Shown here: piece by piece, positions 32,978-40,681 of the stretch
How the letters are laid out: each line of letters starts with the position of its first letter
Numbering within the stretch: position 1 is the first letter of the stretch
Source of the DNA: RPQJ01 sp963706535
GTDB taxonomy: Bacteria; Pseudomonadota; Gammaproteobacteria; Steroidobacterales; Steroidobacteraceae
Reading direction: 5' to 3'
Assembly: GCA_963706535.1 (NCBI GenBank)
Contig: CAVPMU010000002.1
Span: forward strand, 558,001-622,000
Length of the DNA stretch: 64,000 nt
Notes under the pieces: model-generated
Databases searched by the model: none
Told to the model about the DNA's origin: nothing
Seen by the model: only the letters and a program-made list of their open reading frames with translations
Made by a program: the position numbers and the translations under genes

Positions 32978-33809
32978 CAGCCTGCGACTGCGGTTCCTGT
33001 ATGGCGCGATGGGCCTCGCTGCGTGGCTCGCCTATCGCGTCTTCGGGCTGCGTCGCACGGTGATTCGCGGCAACCTGGCGCGCTCGTTCCCGGACATCGA
33101 CCCGGCGCGCCTGCGCGCGCTCGAGCGCGAATTCGCGCGCCGACAGGGCGAAGTCGCGGCTGAAGCCTTCTACGCAGCGAGCATCGGCGAGGCGGAACTG
33201 CGCCGACGCGTCGATTTCCTGAATCCCGGGATCCTCGCGCCGACCCAGCCGCCGCGTCCGTTGATCCTGGTTGGCGCTCATCACTGCAACTTCGAATGGG
33301 TGCTGCAGCGCCTGTCACTCGAGATGCCGGGCCGCTTCATCTGCCTGTACAAGCCGCTGCGCAACGCGCGCATGGACGCGTGGATGCGGCGCCTGCGGAC
33401 GCGTTTCGGCGCGCAGCTGATCCCGGCCAAGTCGGTGCTCCAGGAACTCGCCCGCAGCCGCGATGCGGTCGCGGTCGGGTTGCTCGCCGACCAGGTGCCG
33501 CGCACCAGCCCGGAGAAGCACTGGCTCGAGTTCCTCGGGCAGGACACTGCGTTCTACATGGGCCCGGAGCTCCTCGCCCGGGCGCTGCGCACGCGCGCGC
33601 TGCTCATCCGCATGCGGCGCCTCGGCCGCGGGCGCTACGAACTCGCGCTCGAGCCGCTCAACGAGGCGGGCGAGAAGCTGGCCAACGGCGAGATCACGGC
33701 GCGTTACGCGCGCGCACTCGAGACCTGGATCCGCGAGGACCCGGCGGGGTGGTGGTGGTCACACCGCAGGTGGAAGCTGCGGCGCGGGGTCTACCAGGAA
33801 AGCGGATAG
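32970..33809 (+). CDS. LpxL/HtrB-type lysophospholipid acyltransferase, second copy
   Basis: A 279-residue paralogue of the preceding gene with catalytic HHCNFEW (near residue 93), GLLADQVPR and WLEFLGQDTAFYMGPELLA. Starts at ATG 32970 inside the previous gene, so it is coupled. The last residues ESG and the stop TAG are read from the first GCGGATAG repeat unit that follows the gene, so the repeat probably replaced the original end. Acts on an envelope lipid by family inference. Confidence 0.85.
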   Translation: MTDSLRLRFLYGAMGLAAWLAYRVFGLRRTVIRGNLARSFPDIDPARLRALEREFARRQGEVAAEAFYAASIGEAELRRRVDFLNPGILAPTQPPRPLILVGAHHCNFEWVLQRLSLEMPGRFICLYKPLRNARMDAWMRRLRTRFGAQLIPAKSVLQELARSRDAVAVGLLADQVPRTSPEKHWLEFLGQDTAFYMGPELLARALRTRALLIRMRRLGRGRYELALEPLNEAGEKLANGEITARYARALETWIREDPAGWWWSHRRWKLRRGVYQESG

Positions 33810-33915
33810 GGGATAGCGGATAGCGGATAGTGAAAGAGGCCGTCGCGCCGCATGTTCCGGTTCCTACACTATCCGCTATCCGCTATCCGCTATCCGCTAT
33901 CCGCTATCCGCTTCC
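33797..33915. repeat. GGATAGC heptad module, inverted pair between convergent genes
   Basis: Left arm (33797-33838): GGAAAGCGGATAG, three more units, then TAGTGAAAGAGG. Right arm (about 33861-33915): CCTACACTATCCG and five inverted units ending CGCTTCC. The left arm holds the stop codon of the acyltransferase gene and the right arm the stop of the convergent ligase gene (33904-33906). Both proteins end in SG from the same AGC GGA TAG read. Confidence 0.8.
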
Positions 33916-35874
33916 TCCGCCGCCGAGCTTCTTCTCCAGATGCCGGGCGAGCTGCGCGACGGTCGGGAAGTCAAACAGCTCCGTCAGGTCCACCTGCCCG
34001 GGATACAGATCGTCGATCTTCTCGTGGATCTGGATCAGCGAGAGCGAGCTCGCGCCCACGTCGAACAGGTTGTCGTCAACGTCGACGTGCTTGCCGGCCA
34101 GCGCATCGTCCACGATCGCCTTGATCTGCTGCTCGATGCGCCCGGCCGCGTCGCGACCGTGGCCGTGCGCCGCGGCCCATGCCGCGTCGAACTCGGCGAC
34201 CTGCGCCGCGAACTCCCCGTTTGCGTAGGCGGCGGCCAAGGCGCTGCGCTGGAGCTTGCCGCTGGTGGTCTTCGGGATGCGATTCACGGGCACGACCCGC
34301 GCCACCTCGACCCCCGCGTGCTCGTTGACGAGGTGCATCGCACGCGTCGCGAGCGGCACGAAGTCGGCCATCGAGCCCCGGTGCAGCACGAACAGCACCA
34401 GCTCGTCCGAGGGTGAATCGGCACCCGGCACTCCGGCGGCGATCACCTTGCCGTGGGCCAGCCCCGGCTCGTGCTGGATGACCGACTCGATGTCGTACGG
34501 GTAGTAGTTCTGCCCGTTGACGAAGATGATCTCCTTCGAGCGGCCGGTGATGTAGTACTGGCCGTTGTGCATCAGCGCGAGGTCCCCGGTGCGCAGCCAG
34601 CCGTCCACGTCGAAGGCCGCCGCGTTGGCCTCCGGGTTGTCGAAATAGCCGCGCGTGACGTTCTCGCCGCGGATCAGCAGGTGCCCGACCTGGTCCGGCC
34701 CGACCGCGGCGCCCGTGTCGTCCACCAGCTTGCAGCTCGTGTATGGGATCGGACGCCCCTCGCACATGAGCTTGAGCGCGCTCGGATCGCCGGGCGCGAC
34801 GAATCGTGCAATGCTGCCGACGCCCAGCGAGCGACGGTCCACCGTGATGTAGGAATACGTCGACCCGAGCTCGGGGAAGATCGCGCCGAGCGACGCCTCG
34901 GCGAGACCGTAGACCGGGAACATCGCCGAGCGGCGCAGGCCATAGGGCGCCATGCGGTCGAGGAACTCCTCGGCGAGGTCCACCGAGATCGGCTCGGCGC
35001 CATTGAAGACGATGCGGATGGAAGAGAGGTCGACGCCGTCCAGCGTCTTGTCGCCGAGCGCGCGCAGGAAGTGCCGGTAGCCGAAGTTGGGCGAGCAGGT
35101 GAGGGTCACCCGCTTGTCGGAGGCGAACTTCATCCACAACAGCGCGCGGCGCACGAACAGGTCGGTGGGCATCAGGTACTGCCGCACGCCTGCGTACATC
35201 ATCATCAGGTGGAATCCGATGAGACCCATGTCGTGCGTCAGCGGCATCCAGCTGAGCGATATGTCCTGCTCGCAGAAGCCTGCGCTCTGCCGCGCACCCT
35301 CGAGGTTCGCCATCAGGTTGCCGTGCGTGAGCACCACGCCCTTGGGCTCGCTGGTGGACCCCGACGAGAACTGGATGAACGCGACGTCGTCCGCGTTCAC
35401 GCTGGCGGGCGACCCCTCGCGCGAGATGTCGTCGAGCTGGTCGACGAGGAAGGTGCGCTGCTCGAGCGCGGTCCAGGCACCGGGACCGTCGAGCGCCGCC
35501 GCGAACGTCGCGAGCCGGTCGCGCAACTTGCGGTCGGTGTACAGGAACGGTGCGCCGAGCTGCCGGGCGATGCGCAGCAGCTTCTGCTTGTGCTCGTCGC
35601 TGATGCCGACGGCCACCGGCACCGGCGCGATGCCGCCATAGAGGCAGGCCCAGTACGCGTCGATGAACTGCTCGTTGCTCGCGATGTGCAGGATCAGCTT
35701 GTCGCCCGGCTTCGCGCCGATGCGCTGCAGGTGGTGGAGGATGCCGAGCGCCCGGCGCCGCAGCTTGGACAGCGAGACGGATTTCTCGGCGCCGTCGCCC
35801 TCGAGATAGCCGATCGCACCCGGTGCGCGGCTGCGGTCATCGAGCATTTCCGTGAGCGTCTGGTACTTGATCAT
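33904..35874 (-). CDS. Fatty acyl-AMP ligase fused to an acyl carrier protein domain
   Basis: A 656-residue protein. Residues about 1-560 are an ANL-superfamily adenylating domain (FIQFSSGSTSEPKGVVLTH, YGLAEAS, GWLRTGDLAL, and the A10-like PKTTSGKLQRSAL). Residues about 575-650 are an ACP with the pantetheine site DVGASSLSLI. It should activate a fatty acid as acyl-AMP and load it on its own carrier. Start at ATG 35872-35874. It is divergent from the phosphopantetheinyl transferase gene, which would supply the arm. Its final residues (GGGGSG) come from the neighbouring heptad repeat. Confidence 0.87.
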   Translation of the reverse strand: MIKYQTLTEMLDDRSRAPGAIGYLEGDGAEKSVSLSKLRRRALGILHHLQRIGAKPGDKLILHIASNEQFIDAYWACLYGGIAPVPVAVGISDEHKQKLLRIARQLGAPFLYTDRKLRDRLATFAAALDGPGAWTALEQRTFLVDQLDDISREGSPASVNADDVAFIQFSSGSTSEPKGVVLTHGNLMANLEGARQSAGFCEQDISLSWMPLTHDMGLIGFHLMMMYAGVRQYLMPTDLFVRRALLWMKFASDKRVTLTCSPNFGYRHFLRALGDKTLDGVDLSSIRIVFNGAEPISVDLAEEFLDRMAPYGLRRSAMFPVYGLAEASLGAIFPELGSTYSYITVDRRSLGVGSIARFVAPGDPSALKLMCEGRPIPYTSCKLVDDTGAAVGPDQVGHLLIRGENVTRGYFDNPEANAAAFDVDGWLRTGDLALMHNGQYYITGRSKEIIFVNGQNYYPYDIESVIQHEPGLAHGKVIAAGVPGADSPSDELVLFVLHRGSMADFVPLATRAMHLVNEHAGVEVARVVPVNRIPKTTSGKLQRSALAAAYANGEFAAQVAEFDAAWAAAHGHGRDAAGRIEQQIKAIVDDALAGKHVDVDDNLFDVGASSLSLIQIHEKIDDLYPGQVDLTELFDFPTVAQLARHLEKKLGGGGSG

Positions 35875-35947
35875 CGCTGGTCGACTCGAACGTGCGGAGG
35901 GTGCGAAGAATTGCGGCTGGCGGCGCTGGGGAAGAAAATCACCGCAC

Positions 35948-36526
35948 ATGTGCCGCGTAATCGTACTACAGGCTGAATTGCAGGGGGACGTGAGGTCGGG
36001 CGAAGTCCGGTCGCTCATGCAGCGACTGCCGTACGCACGGCAGCTCGAGCTCGAGCGCCGCGATCCGCAGTCTCGCCGCGCGAGCCTGCTCGGCCTCGGC
36101 CTCGCGCTCGACGGCCTGGCGGGCGTGCGGGGTCGTGCCGTGGAGGTGGGCGAGCTGCAATTCCCGCAGGGCGGCAAGCCGCGTTGCGCAGGCGGGGAAT
36201 CGTTCAGCATTTCGCACACCACGCGCCGGGTCGCGGTGGCGGTGAGTGGCGACTGCGACGTGGGGATCGACGTGGAGGAGGTCGGCGCGACGGGCGAGCC
36301 GGGCGCAGGCGCATCGGGCAGGCTCGAACGATGGACCATGGTCGAGGCAGTGCTGAAGGCTGCGGCGGCAGGGCTGCGGCACGCACGCGAGGTGCAGCTC
36401 GACGGTGCCGCCCTGCGGGCAAGGCTCGGTGATCGCGAGTTCTTCCTGCGTCGGCTGGAGCTCGGTCCCGGTGTCGTGGCGCACCTCGCGACGACGGCCC
36501 GAGTCGAGTCCGTGCGGTACGACTGA
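35948..36526 (+). CDS. 4'-phosphopantetheinyl transferase (Sfp-like, short)
   Basis: A 192-residue enzyme that transfers phosphopantetheine from CoA to carrier proteins. The P1-like FSISHTTRRVAVAVS, the Mg-binding GIDVEEV and a degenerate WTMVEAVLKAA (usual WxxKEAxxK) are visible. The Lys before the catalytic Glu is replaced by Val, but the Glu and second Lys remain. It sits 73 bases from, and divergent to, the carrier-containing ligase gene, its likely substrate. Start at ATG 35948. Confidence 0.78.
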   Translation: MCRVIVLQAELQGDVRSGEVRSLMQRLPYARQLELERRDPQSRRASLLGLGLALDGLAGVRGRAVEVGELQFPQGGKPRCAGGESFSISHTTRRVAVAVSGDCDVGIDVEEVGATGEPGAGASGRLERWTMVEAVLKAAAAGLRHAREVQLDGAALRARLGDREFFLRRLELGPGVVAHLATTARVESVRYD

Positions 36527-36533
36527 CGACGCT

Positions 36534-37919
36534 TCAGGCCGGCGCGAGTGCGGCCCTGGCCGTGGCGTGCAGGGCCTCGAGCCTGTCGGCCATCTCGCGC
36601 TGGATGCCCGCGAGCCCCTCCGCATCGAGCACGCGCGGCACGCGCACGGGATCGCCGAAGGCGATCGCGACGCGGCTGAACGGCAGCGGCAATTCGAACC
36701 TGTCCCAGGTGCCGAAGCGCCAGGTGTGCGACGCGGCAACGCTGATCGGCAGCATGGGCTTGCCGGTGAGCTGCGCGAGCATCACCGCGCCGGGCTTGAA
36801 CTCGTGCAGCGGGCCGCGCGGTCCGTCCGGCGTGATCGCGGGCGAGATCTCCTGCTTGACGATGGTCTCGTAGAAGTCGCGCAGTGCACGCGCGCCGGTG
36901 TGCGTCGATGAACCGCGGATCACGTGGCCGCCGACCTTCTGCACCAGCATGGCGGGCGCCGTGCCGTCGATCGAGGGACTGATCAGGAACCCGAGCTTGA
37001 GTCCGTGCGCGCGCAGCCCCAGGACCGCGTGCACGCCGAACAGGATGTGCTGGTGCCAGTAAACGGGGATGACCGAGCGTGAACCGCGGACCGCTTGCTG
37101 TGCCGCCTCGACTCCGCCCACCTGCTGCACCCGACAGGTGCGCCAGAAGAAGCGCACGAGGTGCCAGCCCACGAACACCGCCACGTGATAGAGCAGCATC
37201 CGGGCGGCCGTGAGTCGTCGCCGGCCGCCGCGGACTTTCTGGTAGACGTTGCCGCTCTGGATCTCGGCAAGCCCGGCGGCGGGCGCCGACTCGAGGAGCA
37301 AGCGTGCGGACTTGCCGAGCAGCAGCCAGGCGCTGCGCAGGATCAGCAGCGCCACGAAGATCGAGAGCAGCGGGTCGATGGGCGTCCAGCCGGTCGCGAG
37401 GATCACCAGCGCTGCGCAGCACGCGCCGATCGAGCCGAGGAGGTCGCCCAGCACGTGGAGGCGGGCGGCCGAGACGTTGAGGTCGCCACGGTGTCCGTCG
37501 CCGAGGACCCGCAGCACGACCAGGTTCGCGAGCAGGCCCAGTGCGGCGATGCCGAGCATCGTCCCGCCCGCGATGTCACGCGGCGACGCGAGACGCTCGG
37601 CAGCCTCGACGAATATCCAGGCGACCACGGCGAGCAGCGCCAGGGCGTTGACGACCGCTGCCACGAGTTGCGCGCGATGCTGGCCCGGCGGGTGTCCGTC
37701 ATGGGACGCCCGCCGGGCGAAACTCGCTGCGCCCCAGGCGAGCGCCAGGGCGGCGGCGTCGGTCAGCATGTGGCCGGCATCGGCCATCAGCGCAAGCGAG
37801 CCGGACAGCAGGCCGCCGATCGCCTCGACCAGCATGACGACCGCGGTAATGCCGCAGGCCCAGCCGAGGCGTCGTGCGTCGGTGTCGTGCGGACGGGATT
37901 CGGGGACTGTGTCGGGCAA
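36534..37919 (-). CDS. Cation diffusion facilitator membrane domain fused to a DUF374 acyltransferase
   Basis: A 461-residue fusion. Residues about 15-215 are a CDF-type efflux domain with six helices and the zinc site motifs ADAGHMLTD (TM2) and HVLGD (TM5). The usual cytoplasmic ferredoxin-like CDF domain is missing: after LLLESAPAAGLAEIQ the chain enters a DUF374/LPLAT domain (about 240-455) with YHVAVFVGWHLVRFFWR, IPVYWHQH, TPDGPRGP and VAASHTWRFG. The frame is continuous with no internal stop. Start is TTG 37919, as no ATG precedes TM1. I know no such standard architecture. A deletion joining two genes is possible. Confidence 0.75.
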   Translation of the reverse strand: MPDTVPESRPHDTDARRLGWACGITAVVMLVEAIGGLLSGSLALMADAGHMLTDAAALALAWGAASFARRASHDGHPPGQHRAQLVAAVVNALALLAVVAWIFVEAAERLASPRDIAGGTMLGIAALGLLANLVVLRVLGDGHRGDLNVSAARLHVLGDLLGSIGACCAALVILATGWTPIDPLLSIFVALLILRSAWLLLGKSARLLLESAPAAGLAEIQSGNVYQKVRGGRRRLTAARMLLYHVAVFVGWHLVRFFWRTCRVQQVGGVEAAQQAVRGSRSVIPVYWHQHILFGVHAVLGLRAHGLKLGFLISPSIDGTAPAMLVQKVGGHVIRGSSTHTGARALRDFYETIVKQEISPAITPDGPRGPLHEFKPGAVMLAQLTGKPMLPISVAASHTWRFGTWDRFELPLPFSRVAIAFGDPVRVPRVLDAEGLAGIQREMADRLEALHATARAALAPA

Positions 37920-38017
37920 GCGATCGGGACCTGCGAATGCCAGTGTGGATGCGCACCGGTTTCAGCGTGCGGCGGGCCACCGTCTATACTACCGTCCCCG
38001 GCCGCAGAGTCCGCACC

Positions 38018-38779
38018 TTGACATCCACACAATCGAGCAGCCCGGCGTCCACCCTGGACGTGTCGGTGGTGATCCCGGTCTGCAACGAGCAGGACAACGT
38101 GCTGCCGCTGGCGCGGGAGATCCATGCGGCGCTCGCGGGTCGCTACGCGTTCGAGACCATCTTCGTCGACGACGGCAGCACGGACGAGACGTCGCGCGCC
38201 GTGCACGATGCCCGCGCGGACGAAATGCCGGAGATCCGGCTCGTGCGCCACGAGCTGCGCTCGGGACAGAGCGCTGCGGTCGCCACCGGCGTCCGCGAGG
38301 CGCGCGCGCCCTGGATCGCCACCCTCGACGGCGACGGGCAGAACGACCCGGCCGACATCCCCCGGCTGCTCGACGCCTTGCGGCAGTCCACCTCGGCGCG
38401 GCTGCGCCTCGTGATGGGCAATCGCACCACTCGACGCGACACCTGGCTAAGGCGGCTGTCCTCGCGCGTGGCGAACGGCGTGCGCGGCGGCTTGCTCGAG
38501 GACGGCACGCCCGACACGGGTTGCGGCATCAAGGTCTTCGATCGCGCGGTGTTCATGGACATGCCGCGGTTCAACCACATGCACCGGTTCATGCCGGCAC
38601 TGTTCCAGCGCGAGGGCTACGAGGTCGTCTCGGTGCCGGTGAACCACCGCGAGCGCACCCGCGGCAAGTCGAAATACGGGCTGCACAACCGGCTGTGGGT
38701 CGGCATCGTCGACCTGTTCGGCGTGATGTGGCTGATCCGCCGCGCATCGCCCCGGGTCCGCATCCACGAGGACACCTGA
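38018..38779 (+). CDS. GT2-family (dolichol-phosphate mannosyltransferase-like) glycosyltransferase
   Basis: A 253-residue glycosyltransferase, fold GT-A. VSVVIPVCNEQDN, IFVDDGSTDET and TLDGDGQNDP (the DXD-type site) are clear, then GCGIKVFDR and RERTRGKSKYGL. It lacks the C-terminal membrane helices of ArnC/GtrB. It should make an undecaprenyl-phosphate sugar. Start is TTG 38018, placed after a TATACT at 37987; ATG 37937 is an alternative. The next gene, which starts immediately after, probably uses the product. Confidence 0.82.
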   Translation: MTSTQSSSPASTLDVSVVIPVCNEQDNVLPLAREIHAALAGRYAFETIFVDDGSTDETSRAVHDARADEMPEIRLVRHELRSGQSAAVATGVREARAPWIATLDGDGQNDPADIPRLLDALRQSTSARLRLVMGNRTTRRDTWLRRLSSRVANGVRGGLLEDGTPDTGCGIKVFDRAVFMDMPRFNHMHRFMPALFQREGYEVVSVPVNHRERTRGKSKYGLHNRLWVGIVDLFGVMWLIRRASPRVRIHEDT

Positions 38780-40543
38780 ATGTCGGCCGCAGGCGCCGCC
38801 GCGCCGGCCCTGCTCGAGCGCTTCCTGCGTCCCGGGCGCGCATCGCACCGGGACACCACCGTCGACCTGCTGTGGCTCGCGGCGATCGGTCTCGTGTTGA
38901 TGGGCGCCGGGCTCGGTCTGCGGGATCCCTGGCCGGCGGACGAGCCCCGCTTCGCCCTCGTCGCGCAGGACATGCTGCGCTCCGGCGACTGGCTGTTTCC
39001 CCGCGTCGGTGGCGATCTCTATGCCGACAAGCCGCCGGTCTTCTTCTGGTTGATGGCCGCCTCGATGGCGGTGACCGGATCGCTGCGTTTCGGTTTCCTG
39101 CTGCCCTCGCTCCTGGCCGGGCTCGGCACGGTCGGCCTCGTCTACGACCTGCTGCGTCGTGCGCGTGGCCGCGAGGTCGCGTTCGCCGGCGCCTTCATGC
39201 TCCTGCTGACGTTCCAGTTCACGTGGCAGGCGCGGCAGGCGCAGATCGACGGCGTGCTGTGCTTCATCACCACGCTCAGCCTGTACGGACTGCTGCGGCA
39301 CCTGCTGCTCGGGCCGTCGCGCGGCTGGTTCCTGCTCGGCTGGGCGGCGGCGGGAATCGGCGTGATCACCAAGGGTGTCGGGTTCCTGCCTCTGCTCGTG
39401 CTGCTGCCGTTCGCGTTGCTGGTGAGACGTGGCTGGCGGTCGAAGGCGCCGCGCATCGGAGCGCTGTCGCTCGCCGGCGTCTGCGTCATGCTGGTCGCGA
39501 TCGGCCTGTGGTTCGTGCCCATGGTGGTCGCCACCTCGGCGGGGGGCGAACTGCTTGCTTACCGAGAAGAGATCCTGTTCCAGCAGACGGCGACACGCTA
39601 CGCCGACGCCTGGCACCACCACGCGCCCTTCTGGTTCTACGTCGTGGAGGTCGTGCCTTTCCTGTGGCTGCCACTGGTCGCGCTCGTGCCCTGGCTGTGG
39701 CCACGCTGGCGCGAGGCCCTGCGCAGCCGGGATACGTTCGTCGCGCTGCTGCTGGCCTGGGTCGTCATCGTCCTGCTGTTCTTCAGCGGCAGCTCGGGCA
39801 AGCGCGGCGTGTACGTCCTGCCGGCGGTCCCGGCGCTGGCGATGGCTGCTGCGCCCTGGATACCCGAGTTGTTGCGCGCCATGGCGACGCGTCGCCTGGC
39901 GTTCGTCCTGGCGTGCGCGCTGGCGCTGCTCGCCGTGCTCGGCACCGCCTACTTCGTGATCGACGCGGAGGCTGCCGCGCGCATCGCAGTCCGCTATGGC
40001 ATCTCGCCGGTGCTGCCGCTCGCCTGCGTGGCGGCAGGTGCGAGCCTCGCTGTCGGCATCTTCCGCGAGCGCGATGCGTGGCTCGCCTACGCCGGTGCGC
40101 TGGCAGCCGTGCTGGTGACCGTCGGCATCGTCGTCTACCCGAGGATCGACGCGGTGCGTTCCGGTCGCGAATTCATGGCGCGAGTGGAGCAGGCCAGCGC
40201 GCGCGTCACCGAGCTCGGTCTCGTCGGCGCCAAGGAGCAGTACCTGCTGCAACTGCGGCGGCCGTCGGTCAACTTCGGACATGCCCGCTGGCGCGACAAG
40301 GAAGGCGAGGCGGCCGACGCGGCCGCGTGGCTCGCGCAGGCGTCGGGACGCGCGTTGCTCGTGCATGCCAGGGCGCGCGAGGTGTGTTTCGGCGCCGCCG
40401 AGGCCATTGACCTCGGGCACGCAAACCGCCAGCACTGGTTCCTGGTGTCCGGGCAGGCCGAGCCGGGCTGCGTGGCCCGTGGCGACCTGTCCCGGGCGCG
40501 GCTGTACGTGCCGCCAAATGCGTCTTTAAATACAGAGGGTTAG
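38780..40543 (+). CDS. ArnT/PMT-family lipid-linked sugar transferase
   Basis: A 587-residue membrane protein with about 11-12 helices. The first periplasmic loop has the family DE site (PWPADEPRFALVAQDML), followed by YADKPPVFFW and ITKGVGF. GT39/GT83 enzymes use a polyprenyl-phosphate sugar on the periplasmic face to modify lipid A or other envelope molecules. It starts directly at the stop of the GT2 gene, so the pair is one operon. Sugar and acceptor are unknown. Confidence 0.83.
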   Translation: MSAAGAAAPALLERFLRPGRASHRDTTVDLLWLAAIGLVLMGAGLGLRDPWPADEPRFALVAQDMLRSGDWLFPRVGGDLYADKPPVFFWLMAASMAVTGSLRFGFLLPSLLAGLGTVGLVYDLLRRARGREVAFAGAFMLLLTFQFTWQARQAQIDGVLCFITTLSLYGLLRHLLLGPSRGWFLLGWAAAGIGVITKGVGFLPLLVLLPFALLVRRGWRSKAPRIGALSLAGVCVMLVAIGLWFVPMVVATSAGGELLAYREEILFQQTATRYADAWHHHAPFWFYVVEVVPFLWLPLVALVPWLWPRWREALRSRDTFVALLLAWVVIVLLFFSGSSGKRGVYVLPAVPALAMAAAPWIPELLRAMATRRLAFVLACALALLAVLGTAYFVIDAEAAARIAVRYGISPVLPLACVAAGASLAVGIFRERDAWLAYAGALAAVLVTVGIVVYPRIDAVRSGREFMARVEQASARVTELGLVGAKEQYLLQLRRPSVNFGHARWRDKEGEAADAAAWLAQASGRALLVHARAREVCFGAAEAIDLGHANRQHWFLVSGQAEPGCVARGDLSRARLYVPPNASLNTEG

Positions 40544-40681
40544 CTTGCATTCCTGATCGCTTGTGTCAGAATGCGCCGCAACTGATTGCGCAACAAGCAA
40601 GCCGAACTGTGGAGCAGTTCCGTTGCAGCGGGCGACGGGCTGACAGACTGGGCCGGGTCGTTTGGGGGTCCGATTAACTAG

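Noticed and set aside
22787..33915. Short tandem repeats as a CRISPR array
   Set aside because: Units are 7 bp with no spacers, and no cas genes are present.
37249..40410. A 1053-codon plus-strand frame across the fusion gene and the glycosyltransferases
   Set aside because: It crosses genes on both strands, has no domain, and is rich in Arg, Ala and Pro as expected for a shadow frame.
40544..40681. A c-di-GMP riboswitch before the GGDEF/EAL gene
   Set aside because: I cannot find the conserved core of GEMM-type riboswitches in this leader.
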